Of a DNA stretch of 64,000 nt, positions 46,975 through 59,954 are shown in pieces. Each line of letters begins with the position of its first letter. Position 1 is the first letter of the stretch. A model generated the notes under the pieces. The model was not told where the DNA came from and did no database searches. It was given only the letters and a program-made list of their open reading frames with translations. Origin of the DNA: Botryotinia globosa (taxonomy: Eukaryota; Ascomycota; Leotiomycetes; Helotiales; Sclerotiniaceae); contig RCSZ01000003.1 in assembly GCA_014898425.1 (NCBI GenBank), positions 2,542,001 to 2,606,000 of the forward strand. Direction: 5' to 3'. The translations under genes were made by a program, and so were the position numbers.

Positions 46975-48839
46975 CTATATCTCCCTCTTGCTCACTGCTC
47001 CCAAATTAACCACATTCCTCAAATTGCCAAACGGCAAAACATCACTGATTCTCTTCGAACCACTCAACCACATAACCAATCTATCTACTCCGCATCCCCA
47101 TCCACCAGTAGGTGGTAATCCGACCTCCAACGCTTGGATATATCCTTCATCCACTTTATCCACCGGATTCTCTATATCCCTAAACTTCAACTGTTCGCTG
47201 AATTTATATCTTTGTTGGAATGGTGAATTTTCCTCCTCGTACATATTCGCTATCTCTTGATGCTGAATGAATAGTTCCACGCGCGCGGAGACAAGCTGCT
47301 TAGTTTTGGGATCGAGGAATGATTTGGAAAGGGGTGCCATGGAGGAAGGATGGTGCATGATAAATGTTGGTTCCGAGCAATGGGGTTCGATGTAGAGGGA
47401 TGCAAGTTTATCTAGGAGACGAGGAAGGGTTGGGTTTTCGGGGACCCCGAGACTATGCTTTGTAAAGAGTTCGAGAAGGTTGTTTCTGGCTGCAATTTTC
47501 TGGAGATCTGGTAGCTTTTCCCCAAGTGCAGCTTCGACTGCGGGTATGAATTCGATTCGTTTAAAGGGTTTTGTGTATAAATCCTCTTCGAAGGAGGGAA
47601 GATTTGCAAAAGGCATGTATTTGACTTGTTGAGGATCATCACGCAATCCATTAACAAGCGTTACAAGGCCAGAGATTAACTTCTCGGTCATGGAAATAAG
47701 ATCCTCGAGGTCAGCGTATGCTTTGTAAAATTCACAAGTTGTGAATTCCGGGTTATGTATCGCATCAAGACCTTCATTTCTGAATGCAGGACCAATCTCA
47801 AAGACTCGATCTAAACCACCAATAACCAAACGTTTCAACCATAACTCGGGAGCTATTCTCAGAGCCAACTGTTTTTCGGGGAACTCCGTTGCATTCGTTT
47901 TGAATGGTTGAGCCATGGCACCTGAAGCCTTGTCAGCAAGGATTGGTGTTTGAAATTCGAGGAAATTGTCTTGAACTAGGAAATCACGGATATATTGTGT
48001 GATTTTGGATCGAAGCCGTAAAGTAGCAGCAACATCATTGTTGACAAGAAGATCAAGATGTCGACTTCGAATACGACTTTCTGGATCCTCCAGCTTTTGG
48101 GGTACTGGCGCCACACTTGGAGTCAATACTTTAGGTATTTCGATCAATCTGAGAGTGGAAAACCCATTTTCCTTTTGAATTGGGTAACCAGTTGCAGCTG
48201 TTATATGTTAGATTCACAAATAACATGAACACATAAAATCTTCACTCACAAATAATATCTCCACGTTGCATCAGGTAGGTCAAGTTTTCGAAGGAAATCG
48301 GTAACTGCACATTGACATCTTGGTTCTTGAGAATCGTCCCAGATTCAGCTTCTAATTGAATTGAATAACCATCTTCTATTATATTCATAAAAACAAGCTT
48401 GGGGCCAAGCTTTCGCATACTTTCAATTCTACCTACAAAAAAATCAACTCCTATTCATCCTCTGCTTCGAAGATGGTTCCTTACCATGCAACGTGAGAGC
48501 AATTGCTTCATCACTATCCACACCTGGTAACATTTCCGCACATTTCTCAAGACAACTTTTCACCGATGCGATTTTACCAACCTTTTTAATTCTAGGATAA
48601 TGAAGAGCGCCAGCTAACTGAAGTTTTTTTATCCTAGTTTCGGTGGGATCTAAACTGTCCTTCAACTTTACCCTACGAATCTTAATGCTCTCTTCTGTCT
48701 CGCAGTCGGATCTCTCCCACCACTGATTGCGTAAAGAGTAATGTGTAGAAAAGAGTCGAGCATATGCAGCTGGCTTTACCGGAAGAATATCATGATAGAG
48801 GTAGGGTCTAAGAAACCGAAGACCAGTAAGAGAACTCAT
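46975..48839 (-). CDS. MSK1: Lysyl-tRNA synthetase, mitochondrial
   Basis: Charges mitochondrial tRNA-Lys. Exons complement(48485-48839, 48250-48432, 46975-48197) give 586 residues. The N-terminus is an Arg/Tyr-rich mitochondrial presequence (residues 1-35, with ARLFSTHYS near a likely cleavage site). The anticodon-binding OB fold spans exons 1-2. The class II core shows motif 1-like FLEFQTPILA, motif 2 AFRNEGLDAIHNPEFT (class II lysine enzymes) and motif 3 GGWGCGVDRLVMWL. The organellar presequence and YEEENSPFQQRYKF insertion distinguish it from the cytosolic enzyme. An in-frame ATG eight codons upstream (48863) is an alternative start. Divergent from Tim10, another mitochondrial gene, with about 520 bp between starts. 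Confidence 0.93.
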
Positions 48840-49362
48840 TCTATATTCTTTGAAGCGACTCAATTAGCTTATATCCAACGGAAAACAGAGTGAAATCAAA
48901 TGAAGATATAAAAGTTGAGTTTTTTTCAGACAACGGATCGATGTGAGATCAACCACTCTCCCGAAGAAGGGTGTCAGTCGCAACGGTTCTAATGTTATAT
49001 GGAAATCATCATATAAACTCATAGTGAGGTTGAGCAATAGAGCAAAGAAGAAATACTATACATACCAATTAATCATCACACTCTCTCAGACCAATTGTTG
49101 GTAAATAAGAGAGTGTTACTGTTGACGAAGAAGTTGATGGAATTATTGTAAGCTCAACTTCGAGTTTTATCTTCCAAAAAAATGTTTATCTCCGGAACAA
49201 TGATTTACCGACGCTAGTTGAGCTTTCCCTTCAAAGTTCATCCACCTAGGATTGAATCGCAGATATCATACCAAAGAAGCCCAAATCTATTCGATATTAA
49301 TACATTCCTCTCATATAAAAATCGTATATCTCCCAACTTCACACACATAAAATACCGCAATA
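48840..49362. promoter_or_regulatory. Divergent promoter of MSK1 and TIM10
   Basis: 523 bp between two divergent nuclear genes for mitochondrial proteins. No specific motif was recognised. The layout would allow joint control. Confidence 0.4.
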
Positions 49363-49888
49363 ATGTCGATGTTCGGAATGGGTCGTCCTCAACCATCCTC
49401 GCAGGAGAAAATCGCTGCTGCTGAGCAAGAGATGGATTTGATTACTGATATGTTCAACAAGTACGTTGTCAATGAATTCATTTGTCATTTGGGGCAGGCC
49501 CACGAAATTCCACAGCTCGTTGCACTCGGCCCTATATAGCTATATTCCATACTCAAACAATCCACCTTCACGGCAGTTGCTCATGGAGGGGTAGCGAAGC
49601 GTCGGGGCCCCAGAAGCTAGGAATGGCTTCATTTTTACTTGGAATACCTTGAAGATTTAAACCTATGCTAATGATTTCGCCTCTAGACTCAGTCAATCCT
49701 GCATCAAAAAGTGCATTCCCAAAGATTACCGCGAGGGAGAACTCAATAAAGGCGAAGGCGTCTGTATCGATCGCTGCGCATCCAAATTTTTCGACGTCCA
49801 AATGAAGATTTCCGAGTTATTACAAGCTGAGGCTGCAGCCAAGGGAGCTGGTGGCGGAGGATTCGGAGGTGGTGGATTTGGAATGTAA
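49363..49888 (+). CDS. TIM10: Small Tim chaperone Tim10
   Basis: An intermembrane-space chaperone, acting with Tim9 to guide carrier proteins to the TIM22 complex. Exons 49363-49460 and 49687-49888 give 99 residues. The twin CX3C motif is complete: CIKKC then CIDRC, spaced by about 16 residues, and the first helix [20 protein letters not shown] is typical. The tail is Gly-rich ([14 protein letters not shown]), as in fungal Tim10. The single intron is 226 bp, long for this window. Confidence 0.95.
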
Positions 49889-50246
49889 ATTTAAAGATAT
49901 CTATGAAGAAAGGTTGGAGGAAGTTGTGTATTATTGAGCCGGTTCATTTGAGTAAACAAATGATGCAAAGATGACATGATGATGAAAAGGCAGGCACGCA
50001 AAGGACTCCACCAGGATACGTCGAGGCTATGAAGAACATTTATGGGTGATGATAAGCTCATTGATGTTAATATTGTACAATAGAATGTGATATAAGGATC
50101 ACACAAGGTGGCTTTTTAAGTCCACTGCCCCCATCTCTAAAACTCCAATCCACACTACCATGCTTAGATAAATATAAATGCTTGATGGGTATTCCCAAAA
50201 CGCCTGCTAAACGAATCTCCTCGGATCAACAAGATTGATATATAAG
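49889..50246. other. Intergenic between convergent Tim10 and STB6-like genes
   Basis: 358 bp, nothing recognised. Confidence 0.5.
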
Positions 50247-53038
50247 TCAAGGATTCCTTGGTGTCAAAATATTTGGTCCAGTACCAATTCCCGTAATAGA
50301 GCGAACAAGCCAATGAGCCCAACTTTCCTTTCTAAAAATGTTTTCCAGTTCGTCTGCTCTTGCCTCCAGATCATCTACCTGTCTTTCGAATTGAGATACT
50401 CCATCCTCTACATCCTGTACCTTCGACACAAGAGAATTGAGCTCGTACTCAAGTTTGGCCCCAAGGACTTCAATATCCTTGAGAGTTTCTGTAACATGTG
50501 ATCGTTCTTCACCAAGAAAATCCTGTGTATTATTCCTTAAATCTTGGTATTCTTCGCTTAACTGCATGTGTAACTCCTGAAACCTTTCCTGATCAAGAGC
50601 AGCTTGATCGTCTAAATGGTTGATCCCGTCAATTTTCCTTTGTACCCATGGGCATAGATTATTTTGAAGGTCCAATATCTTTTCGTATATTCGTTTATAA
50701 TCCTCGTTGAGTAATTTGTGATTTTGTAAAGCGAGCCAGTCATCTGATTCGTCAAACTTGTCAGTAATACTAACAGGTTCCCAAGTTAGAACAGCGTCTT
50801 CGGCGTCACTGAAAGACACATGACGCTGTAATTGATCTTCGAAACGAGGTCTCCTAAAATGGGACGCATCGGAAACACTATGCCGACGATGAAGTATCGC
50901 CACAAAATTATGATTATAACTACGTTCTGCTTCTAGAACTGGGCCTTCAAGGTCACCCTCACCACAAATGGACCCTGAAATTGAAGGCTCCTTTGCGACA
51001 AGTTCACGACGAATCTCTTGCGCCTGTGCCTGCCATTGTTCTTCGGCTTCTGCGGCTTTCCTTTCTTCCAATTGTGAAGCAGTTAAAACTTGGGTGACAC
51101 CTGGTAAGCTTGTCTTGGAATTGCCAGGAGGTGATTCGCTATCACTTTCGCGTAGCCCAGCTTGTGCTAATCCATTTACGAAGTCTTTAGTTTTTGGAAA
51201 CCCATTTTCATATTCTCCTGGTTTGATTTTCCAACTAAATGCTTTATTGATTGTCGGGCTAGATGGTGTGCCCATTCCATGAGGTGTTGCAGTCAGATGT
51301 CCCGGACTAAAATAACCACCGTTCTCGTCGAATTCACGAATTTCGTCTTTCGATTGTTTACTGGTATGACCGCGTAGACCAACAGCATCCTTGATTCGTC
51401 CAAAGCCTTGCTTGGCCTCACTCATTTTGCCTGTAGCTTTCTTGAAAACAGCTTTATGGAGTTGGATTTCTCGATCATTTGGTGTTTCTAACATGCTCGT
51501 GGCCGATCCTGGCGGCTGTGCGGAGTATATTTCATCGGAGACTTCTTTCTTGCGGATATCTACATCATCTTCTGGTGGCATTGAATCAGCTCTGCTGTGA
51601 GACCACATGTACCCGCCGTGGTCATCCTTTGTGAATGACATGTGAGCCGCAGCGGGCTCTGATTTTCCATGATTGTCGGCACCTGTCCGTCTTGATTTTC
51701 CATACCATAGCCATTTGGATCTTGCTCCATGTATCAAACTTATGAAGCGCTCTAAATCCCAGGTTTCAATGTCAGCAATACCAGACTTATCACGACCAAC
51801 CATTCCCATAACCATTTCACCACTCTTCCCGCTGACTTCTGCAAGGGTCGATTTGACTGCTTTTGGAACTGCCCAGCCTTCTCCCGCAGCACCTTTCGCA
51901 GTACTTTGATGCAACCGCTGTAAAGTGTGCCTATCCAATCTCCTAGTACGCTCCATCTTCTGGGACTTTTGAAAATAAGCAATACCACGCTTGAGACTGA
52001 CAACATCAAATGCGTCCTTCGCCACCGGGGCTCCATAGTAATTGAGTCGATTTCTAGCACCCATGAGTAACCCAAGGAGTGCGGCCACAGTAGTTGGACC
52101 CAAGATTCCATCGGAGGGTTCAATATTATAGTATTCGGATCCAATCTCGGTCCACCAATCATTTATCGCTCTCTCCGTAACGTCGCAGAGACAGCCGTCG
52201 GCATATTCCTGTTCTAATTTCCCGAATATCATTAGGGCGACTTGACAAAGTTTCACTAGTTCGATGACAGCGCCATAGAGAGGTATTCGATCGCTCGTCC
52301 GGTATAATTGGAAGAATTTGGCTTGTGTAGCAGCGGCCGGGGCTTGAAGACTCATGCCGGATCGTCCAGAACATCCTAACCTCTTCAAATTCTCGTTGAC
52401 AATGAAATCTTCCCTATGCTTCCTTACATCTCCATTCGGCACAGGAATAACATTCAGGCCAGAAGGAAAACTGCTCAAATTTGTCACCATCAATGTTCCC
52501 AAAGGCGTGTCCTTGGGTCTGGCGTGATATTGGGAGATGGCGTTGAAATAAACTCGAAGTCTCGGATTCCATGTCTCCTTTTCTGCAGGTATCCCCAGCA
52601 CGCCTACTTGAATCCTATGCCTGTCATCTCCCGTATAGGTCGTAATAACGAACGTGGGATGGACCCTCGAACATGCCCATTGCTCAACAAGATAGATTTC
52701 GTAGCCTCTAAGTTCTCCGTGACGTTCTATCACTCCCGTTGCGCTGTCCTCTTCGAGATATCTGTTAGAACTCACGCATTAGTAACTAATCCTGTAATTG
52801 ATGGTGAGATTTTTTCGTGCCTGAAAGCAACTGGATCAGCGAATACATAAGGCTGCTTCGCATGTTCTAGTTTGTTGCCATTTGATGTGTTCGTTGCGCC
52901 ATTGGCATTACCGTTCTGTTTTGCTTGAGAGGTTGAACCACTTTTATAAGAATGAGAAGTCGTTCTGGAAAGGGTCGAAAGATCCTCTCTATTCATATTT
53001 GGATCATATGCATGAGGAATAGAGAAACGAAAAGACAT
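50247..53038 (-). CDS. STB6-like large regulatory protein
   Basis: Exons complement(52821-53038, 50247-52761) give 910 residues. The N-terminal block (YVFADPVAFRYLEED, then ELRGYEIYLVEQWACSRVHPTF) is a conserved fungal region I associate with Stb6/Stb2, proteins linked to the Sin3 histone deacetylase; this is recognised from memory, not searched. Residues about 200-350 hold an SDGILGPTTVAALLGLLMGARNRL helix region; the middle is disordered; the last 250 residues form long coiled coils (LHMQLSEEYQDLRNNTQ; VEDGVSQFERQVDDLEARADELE). The 59-bp intron begins with GC, not GT; a TACTAA-type branch and CTAACAG end support it, and no GT donor keeps the frame. Confidence 0.65.
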
Positions 53039-53883
53039 ATTATTCCCCTTTATGCCTTTATCACCCTTCTGTCCTTTGGATCCCTCAATTCACTAACTAG
53101 TAGGCTCTGCGCTGTGCTGCGGTAACCGTTACTGGGGTCCTTTGATGTGACGTCGATGTCGGAAGGGAAAACCTTCATTGCATTTATCTTTCTTCCCAAT
53201 AGACGGACGTTAAATGATATATATATAAGGAATTTCTCTCAATATACCTACCTACCTAGTATGTTTCATATGATCAAGAATAGATGACCATCTTATTTTG
53301 TTTTGTTTTTGGTTCTGAAGTCACAAACATAACTTTGAGTTGCATTAATCATCTAATAGAGAGTTCGGGATTTTTGTGCTTTTGCCGTTCATTCCATTCC
53401 ATTCCCAGTTCATGTTCATGTTCATGTTCATGTTCATTCAAAGACTTGGTTGGGCATGTGATTCAGCGGTACACCAGCAGTACAAGGGAGAAAGCGAAAC
53501 AAGGTCATTAATGAATAAAATAAGCTCATAAAGTCATCAATCATCCTACTCGTAGGTCTCTAAGTGCTCATCATCCCTGAACACCTTCTATAAGTGGGTA
53601 AAATTCACCTGTAACTAGAAAAGGTATCAAATCGATGAAGACCCGCCAAAGTTAAGTGACAATCATATCATATCGTATTGTACATATCGTACACACGACG
53701 AGCTGTTTCCAGATCAATAACATTTACCATATTACGACATTGACAAGACCGAGTCGACATATACCTTTTCCACTATCATATACAATACGCCACAGACTTC
53801 TCACTCGACTTCCATCTAGCATTTCAGCGACATCGACAACATTACATACCTATATTCGAAAGACCAAGGCGGGGTGAATCGCT
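53039..53883. other. Divergent intergenic region
   Basis: This lies between the STB6-like and RMD5 starts. It contains (CATGTT)n at 53411-53437 and short ATTCC repeats. No gene recognised. Confidence 0.5.
53411..53437. repeat. CATGTT microsatellite
   Basis: About four to five copies of a 6-bp unit in the divergent promoter region. Confidence 0.85.
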
Positions 53884-55306
53884 ATGGATGTTCTTGAGAA
53901 GGAGATCATTAAGCTGCAGAGGGATTCCAGCTTTGATCAAAGTATTGAAGATGTGGATAAGATCATTCAGCAACTGGAAAAAGCACGAGATGCTATTGAA
54001 TCAGGTATATATATCCTGAATCCCCGAAGAAGCAAGTCGGCGGCGGAACTCAGGGACATCAAGGCCTGGAAACATTGAATGTCCCTATTTCCATGCCGGC
54101 TTGCTTTTTGACATCGATGTATAGTCACTGAACACTTCCCTTCATCTAGAACCTCAATTCGCTTCCATAACTTTAACCAAACTCCAGCACCCATTGAAGA
54201 ATGGTTTTGAGAAAGTTAATGATGATATAAAAAAGATCCATAAAGCACATGGTACCTACGGCAAAGCAGTGAACTCGGTGAGTGGTGCATGCTTATGGTC
54301 TTACATGTAAACCTTGAGCTGACCATTACTTCCTTAGAATCTGCCAAAACAAACATTACTTAACGAAATCGATGCTCTTGCAAATCATACCGAACTTGTA
54401 AATCGAGCTATCACCATGCACCTTTTACGCGAAGGACAATTCGGAGTAGCATCAACATTCTACGAAGAGTTACAAAACATGAAAAAGAATAGCTCGGGGC
54501 CAGGAGCGGATTCAAACTTGCTTGCGCCAGAGGACGAGACCGTGGACGAAGGACTTCAAGGCGAATTTGAAACCATGTATAATATATTACACCAGCTCAA
54601 AGAGCGAAATCTTCATCCAGCAATAGAATGGGCACGAAAGAACAGCAGGGAACTCGAAACTCGAGGCAGTAATCTCGAATTCGAACTTAGCAAACTCCAG
54701 TTTATTTGGTTGTTTCTTGGTCCCGAGACAAACGGTCTCCCAGATGATGCAAACAATGGTCTACCGGGTGCACTTCAATATGCTCGTGATTACTTTCCTC
54801 CATTTCAAAGCCGGTTCCTCAAAGAAATTCAGCAACTCATCACGGCCATGGTGTTCGAATCTAACCTTCAAAGATCCCCTTATCGACAAACTTTCGACAC
54901 CTCCAGCTCCTGGTCTGACGTCTGCACCTCCTTCACCCGCGAATTCTGTTCACTTCTTGGCCTCTCAGCCGAATCTCCGCTTTATCTCGCTGCAACAGCC
55001 GGGGCCATCGCTCTCCCTACCCTCATAAAGCTCGCTACGATCCAAAAAACAAAACGTACGAATTGGACAACGGACACAGAACTTGCGGTAGAGATACCGT
55101 TACCGAGAAGCATGATATTCCATCCAATTTTTGTATGTCCAGTGAGCAAGGAGCAAACGAATGAATCTAATCCGCCAATGATGTTACCTTGTGGTCATGT
55201 GGTTGCGAAGGAAAGTTTGCAGAAATTGAGTAAGGGTGGGAGATTCAAGTGTCCATATTGTCCAGTTGAGAGTCAGATGAAGGAGGCAAGGCAGATCTAC
55301 TTGTAG
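53884..55306 (+). CDS. RMD5: GID/CTLH complex RING subunit Rmd5 (Gid2)
   Basis: Catalytic subunit of the GID E3 ubiquitin ligase, which in yeast marks gluconeogenic enzymes for breakdown. Exons 53884-54004, 54150-54277 and 54338-55306 give 405 residues. The N-terminus is helical; a LisH-like segment (ITMHLLREGQFGVASTFYEEL) precedes CTLH (FETMYNILHQLKERNLHPAIEWARKN, cut to LKERNLHPAIEWARKN) and the CRA region (GALQYARDYFPPF). The C-terminal degenerate RING begins FVCPVSKEQ and has MLPCGHVVAKESLQKLS and FKCPYCPVE. Length and domain order match Rmd5 well. The start follows a long leader with no competing ATG in frame. Confidence 0.93.
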
Positions 55307-55847
55307 GGTAAGGGGTGGAAGTGGGAATGGGGACGGGGACGGGATTCTAATGAAGAGAAGTAATGTTTATGTTTATGGCAGGCGTTGGTTTTGGGTTGTA
55401 TATGGACGGCTGAAAGGTTAGGTTGGTTGGCATATGTTGGGATATGGCATTAAAGAACGGGATGGGACGGGACGGAACAAGGCGCTCATGGGATATGGGT
55501 TATGGGACACACACATACATATTACGATTGTTGAAGTGTCTTTCTCAGGTTGTGCAAGCAATGGAATAGCAATGAACCGCGGAGAAGAATCTCCACACAT
55601 TAGCATAAATCATCTACTCTACTTTGGAATAGAAGAGTGAATGAATAACATCACCATCTATATTCTTGATCTGAAATCAAGAGTCGAGTCTCAATCTCAA
55701 TCGTGTCAGAAAGGGGGAAAAGGTCTGAAATATCTAGACAATCATGCATGGCAAAACTTAATGAAGCACAACAAAAGTAGGTTGTCATTCCTGTCCTGTA
55801 ACGGTGAGGATGAAGATGGAGGTCTCATGAGGAGAGAGAGGCGGGTT
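55307..55847. other. Intergenic 3' of RMD5
   Basis: 541 bp. G-rich GGGAC/GGGATGG-like short repeats near 55325-55480; no gene. Confidence 0.45.
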
Positions 55848-56025
55848 GTGAAGTGTGAAGTCTGAAGTCTGAAGTGTGAAGTCTGAAGTCTGAAGTCTGA
55901 AGTCTGAAGTCTGAAGTCTGAAGTCTGAAGTCTGAAGTCTGAAGTCTGAAGTCTGAAGTCTGAAGTCTGAAGTCTGAAGTCTGAAGTCTGAAGTCTGAAG
56001 TCTGAAGTCTGAAGTCTGAAGTCTG
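55848..56025. repeat. 7-bp tandem array (GAAGTCT)n
   Basis: About 25 copies of a 7-bp unit with an occasional GTGTGAAG variant at the left end. It lies between the convergent RMD5 and PPP4R2 genes. A minus-strand open frame through it is an artefact of the 21-bp translated period. Confidence 0.97.
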
Positions 56026-56361
56026 GAATGTGAGGTAAAAGCAAGTGGGAAGGGTGAAGAGAAGACCGAGAGGGAGGTTTAGAAGGACTGTGAAGTGAGA
56101 TCCGAAGTATGCTTCGAGGCAAGTAGCGAGAAATGACGAGGAGGGAGATTAGGTTCATCACTAATACCAACACATTTACATTTCATTCCTGCACTTTCTC
56201 ATATGCCATTTCATACTCAACCCATTATATTCATCCTTCTCATCGTGATAGCTAGCTACAGTATCATCAATTTGGAATTTCACACTACTTTTTCCAAATC
56301 TATCCACTCTCTTCATTCTCTGGTATCCTTTGGGTGGGTTGTAACCTCATCAACACATCTC
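56026..56361. other. Short intergenic region right of the 7-bp array
   Basis: 336 bp, the likely 3' untranslated part of the PPP4R2 gene on the minus strand; nothing else seen. Confidence 0.45.
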
Positions 56362-57998
56362 TTAAGTTTCCCCCTTGGTAGTTTCTGCCTTTGCATTTTC
56401 GTCTACATGATCCGCCTTCGCTTCTGTTTCCGAGTCGGTTTCCATCTTGATATCTTCCTCTCCTTGTACCACGTTTTCCTTGGCGTCGTTTGGTTTGATC
56501 TCAGAGTCTGCTTGTGGTTCAATATCCATCTCCTCTTTAACCCGCTTTTCCCCAGCTTCACTTCCAATATCATCTTCTGCTGCTCTTTTCGATGTAGTCG
56601 ATTGTTCATCGTCATCCTTAGCCTCAATTTTCATGTTTGCATCTCCGTCTGCATCTTCACCCTCCTTTCCAATCGGCTCCCCATCTTCTCCTTCCTTTCC
56701 TTTCTCTTCTTCCTTCTCCTCCGTAAAATCCGGCCTCCTTCCCACAGCAGCCTCAACATCAATCCCACCCCCAGTCATTGGCATTTTCCCCGGTTCTTGG
56801 GGCCCCATATCTTCCATTCCAATTTCCTCTGGGCCCCGCGCATGTGGCATTTCATCGTCTTCTCCCATTCCACTTTCATCCCCTTTCCCCGTCCGTTCTT
56901 CTCTCTCGGGCTCTCTCTGTATTCTCAATTGCGATGCTGGAACCACTCCAGCTTTTTGTTCCTGTCGTAATAATTCTCCCTGGGTAACTCCACCTTCTGC
57001 TCTCAAACCTTGTTCTCCAGAACTAGATGGCGATGAAGACAGTAGCGACATCATTGCATGAGAACCAACTGATGAAATACCGTTTACGGATACAGAAACT
57101 GTCTCAACACCACCCGGTCCGTTCGGTCCATCAATTGTTTCGGTACTCTCTGTTCGTACCTCCCCACGAGGTGAACCGCCTCCAGAATTTGTGCCATTTG
57201 AACCTGTGTGTGAGAGGCTCGATTCCCGCTTATTCAACCAACTTATGGGAGTCAACAATGCACCTCCTAGTGCTTCATCACTGCCTAGTCCTCCATTCAC
57301 TGGAGCGGTTCCAGTTGTCGGGTTACTCCAGGTAATGCTGAGAGGGTCAACGGATGGAGGGGTTCCATTACTGAGGACAGAGGAAGAAACTCTTGGGTCT
57401 GGGACGGCAGGTGGGAGAGGGAATGAGGTGATGGCTGATGTGACATGGACGACGCGATCAAGGGCGTGGAGGTAAGAGGGAAGAGAGCGGTGGTGTTGAG
57501 TGGGATTTAGGAGAAGTTCGGATAGACGTTGAATTGTGTGAGGTGGATGAGTTGGAAATTGCTTGTTTAATGTATTTTGGATATCGAGAAGTTGCTTATA
57601 GCAGATTGGTGGAAGAGATTCTAGCGACGGTTGGGAGGTAGTAAAGGGGTCTTCGGTATTGGTATCGCGTTTGGGGGAGAGTGAAGGCGAGGAGGGGCGA
57701 GGGTTTGTTGGAGGTTTGGGAATTTGGAAATCGGTGATGACAATCTGGAATTGTAATTTAGCTATCGGCGCATAATATAGAATTGCTAAAGAGGAATTCA
57801 AATGAAAGCATACCTTTTCCAATCTGGTCATCAACCTCTCAAGTAAACTCGGCCATGTCGAGCTATAACCCAAGTGTCAGTTTGAAGTCCGTGGTGATTC
57901 GCATTTCTGGCGATCGTAGGTATGCGCAAAACATACTAATCAATAGATTGACCATGTGCGAGTGTCCTTAATATCTCATCATCATTATCGATATCCAT
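56362..57998 (-). CDS. PSY4: Protein phosphatase 4 core regulatory subunit R2 (Psy4-like)
   Basis: Regulatory subunit of PP4, which acts in the DNA-damage response. Exons complement(57937-57998, 57814-57862, 56362-57744) give 497 residues. The N-terminal region (DDEILRTLAHGQSIDYSTWPSLL region, then FPTHPPHTIQRLSELLLNP and YLHALDRVVHVTSAI) matches the R2 core. The remaining two thirds is disordered, first Ser/Gly/Pro-rich (SLLSSSPSSSGEQGLR) and then strongly acidic with Lys/Glu repeats (EEKEEEKGKEGEDGEPIG), usual for R2 tails. Two tiny first exons (62 and 49 bp) were placed by phase and by the continuity of the helix motif WPSLLERL. A plus-strand frame over the same DNA is a shadow. Confidence 0.85.
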
Positions 57999-59908
57999 TT
58001 TAAGTGTTTGCGACAAGGTTGAATGTTTTGTAGGTTGACTGGATTTGTTAGATATTGATGAGATAGGTAGGCGCGTTTGATAGTGATAAGTGGTCGGTTA
58101 GGCTTGAGGTGACGCGATTACGATTGGGAGTGATAAAGTCGAGAAATTTTGGTGGGAAGGAGCTTGGGCCGTTGATAGAATGGAGGGGACATGTGATATA
58201 AGGGATGGGGGAGTGAAAGCTGATCAGGTTGAATTTGAATGGGATGGAATTATTTTACGGATTCAATGTCAACAATCAAATTGGTTATGATATGACTTAA
58301 TTTATATGGTATTGACTTTTGTTCATATACAATTAAAGGGATCCTCCAAACCTTTGACACCTTCCCTATAAACAAACAGTTTCGAACGCTCCAAGAGAAA
58401 GAACCACTAACATTCCCCCCCCCCTTTCGCGAGCCGACGGTGTTCTAACGGGGCCTCGCCGACCTGTTCTCCTTTTGCTTTTTCGATTTGAGATTCCAAT
58501 ATTTAAATTGCACTTGGAGGTTTTGTGTGGTATGTTAGGATTCATGGCGAGATACTATTCAATTGAAAGCTTCGGTTTGAACGATACAAGAGACTATACG
58601 GCAAAAGTTGAATGAGACATCGAGGAGTGCTCTGAGAGTCGTTGGCCAATATACGAAAGATTAGTATCCCTTCGATCTGTCAAAACGGTGGCCCATCAAA
58701 GTCATCTCGCCTGGATCGAATTTAATGATCAAATGGTCCTTCAAGTTCTAACAATGGTAAATGAATCATGATTCAAACCCAAATAAGTATTCAGTGTACG
58801 AAGCAACAGTCCTCAACTCTGTAGTGCAGACTTGATGATTAAATGGCTTTTGTGACAAGTTGGGTGCAAATAATATCGTCCATCGCGGGGTCTAGGACAT
58901 GATCACAGTAACGTGGGATTGTGAAACGATGAACCTCCCTATCGCCAGCCCAAGTGGCTATGGAACTGAGGCTCGCCTTACTAAGGAATGACGAACATTC
59001 AAAGGGCATTGTGAAATTCATTCGACATGCCGAGAACTGGTGGCTTTGGAGTGGTTTACCTAGTAGTGGGGTTCTTTCAGCTTCTTTTTCTCTCTCCAGA
59101 GTTTAAAGTATGCCTTGAGCCTGCTCTAGCATAACTTCCAAACCAACCAACGTCGATACTACTATCTATGCATGAAGCAAAGCTGGGAAGGCAGGATTCT
59201 TTCATGTGGAGAACGAGGGCATAAATAGCATGTGCATGCATGCATGCATGCATTAGACAACATCAGAACCTTGATTATCATCCTCCCTCGACTCTCGAGC
59301 CTCTCTCCATCTTGATCGACCATTGATATCAATTGCAATCATCAGCCTTAGAACACTGCCTCACTGATCCCACCACGTGCCCACCGGGAAACTAACCTTA
59401 CAAGTTATCGTTTGGTCAAGTTAGCCGAAAGGTCTAGAATCCACGGTTGCATGGCAATCTTGGTACCCTCCCGACCGGCGGATTACACTTAACTTTATCC
59501 AGCTCATTTGAGTCACATTCGTAATAGAATTTCCATGAATGGGACCAAAAGGTTCACAAGTGCTATACCTAATCCGTATATCTCCACTCTAAGATATATT
59601 GGTTGGTGGAACGATACACGTATGCCTGGATTTCCGCCCAGCTCTCACCATCCTCGTTCAATGCATATATAATACCAACCTCCCTCAATTGTCTTGCTCA
59701 CTTCTTCCCTTTCTCTCTATACTTACCTTGTTGAAATAGCCGTTGATCAAGCATAACGGCGTTGCGATACGAGTCCTCCATTGCACATCGGGGCGACGAG
59801 AATCGTTCAGTTACCTTCGGGTACCTGATCGGCGGAATTTTTGATTGCACAAACCTTCGTGGATACTTTCTTTCTTTTCATTGAGATCTTGGCTTGATGC
59901 TGGGACTT
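57999..59908. other. Gene-poor region, first part
   Basis: Upstream of PPP4R2. Contains a poly-C run (58415-58426) and a (GCAT)n microsatellite at 59233-59252. I see no gene; open frames are short and composition-driven. Confidence 0.45.
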
Positions 59909-59954
59909 GAAGAAGAAGAAGAAGAAGAAGAAGAAGAAGAAGAAGAAGAAAAAG
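59909..59954. repeat. GAA trinucleotide repeat
   Basis: About 14 GAA copies, ending in AAAAGAGG. The apparent poly-Lys and poly-Phe frames on the two strands come from this tract. Confidence 0.95.

Noticed and set aside
55848..56025. CRISPR-like array
   Set aside because: Contiguous 7-bp units without spacers; the host is a eukaryote.
55742..56173. 143-codon minus-strand frame with DFRLQTS repeats
   Set aside because: Runs through the 7-bp array; no support outside it.
56203..57061. Plus-strand frames of 255 and 204 codons
   Set aside because: Antisense shadows of the PPP4R2 coding exon, which has family features and good splice sites.
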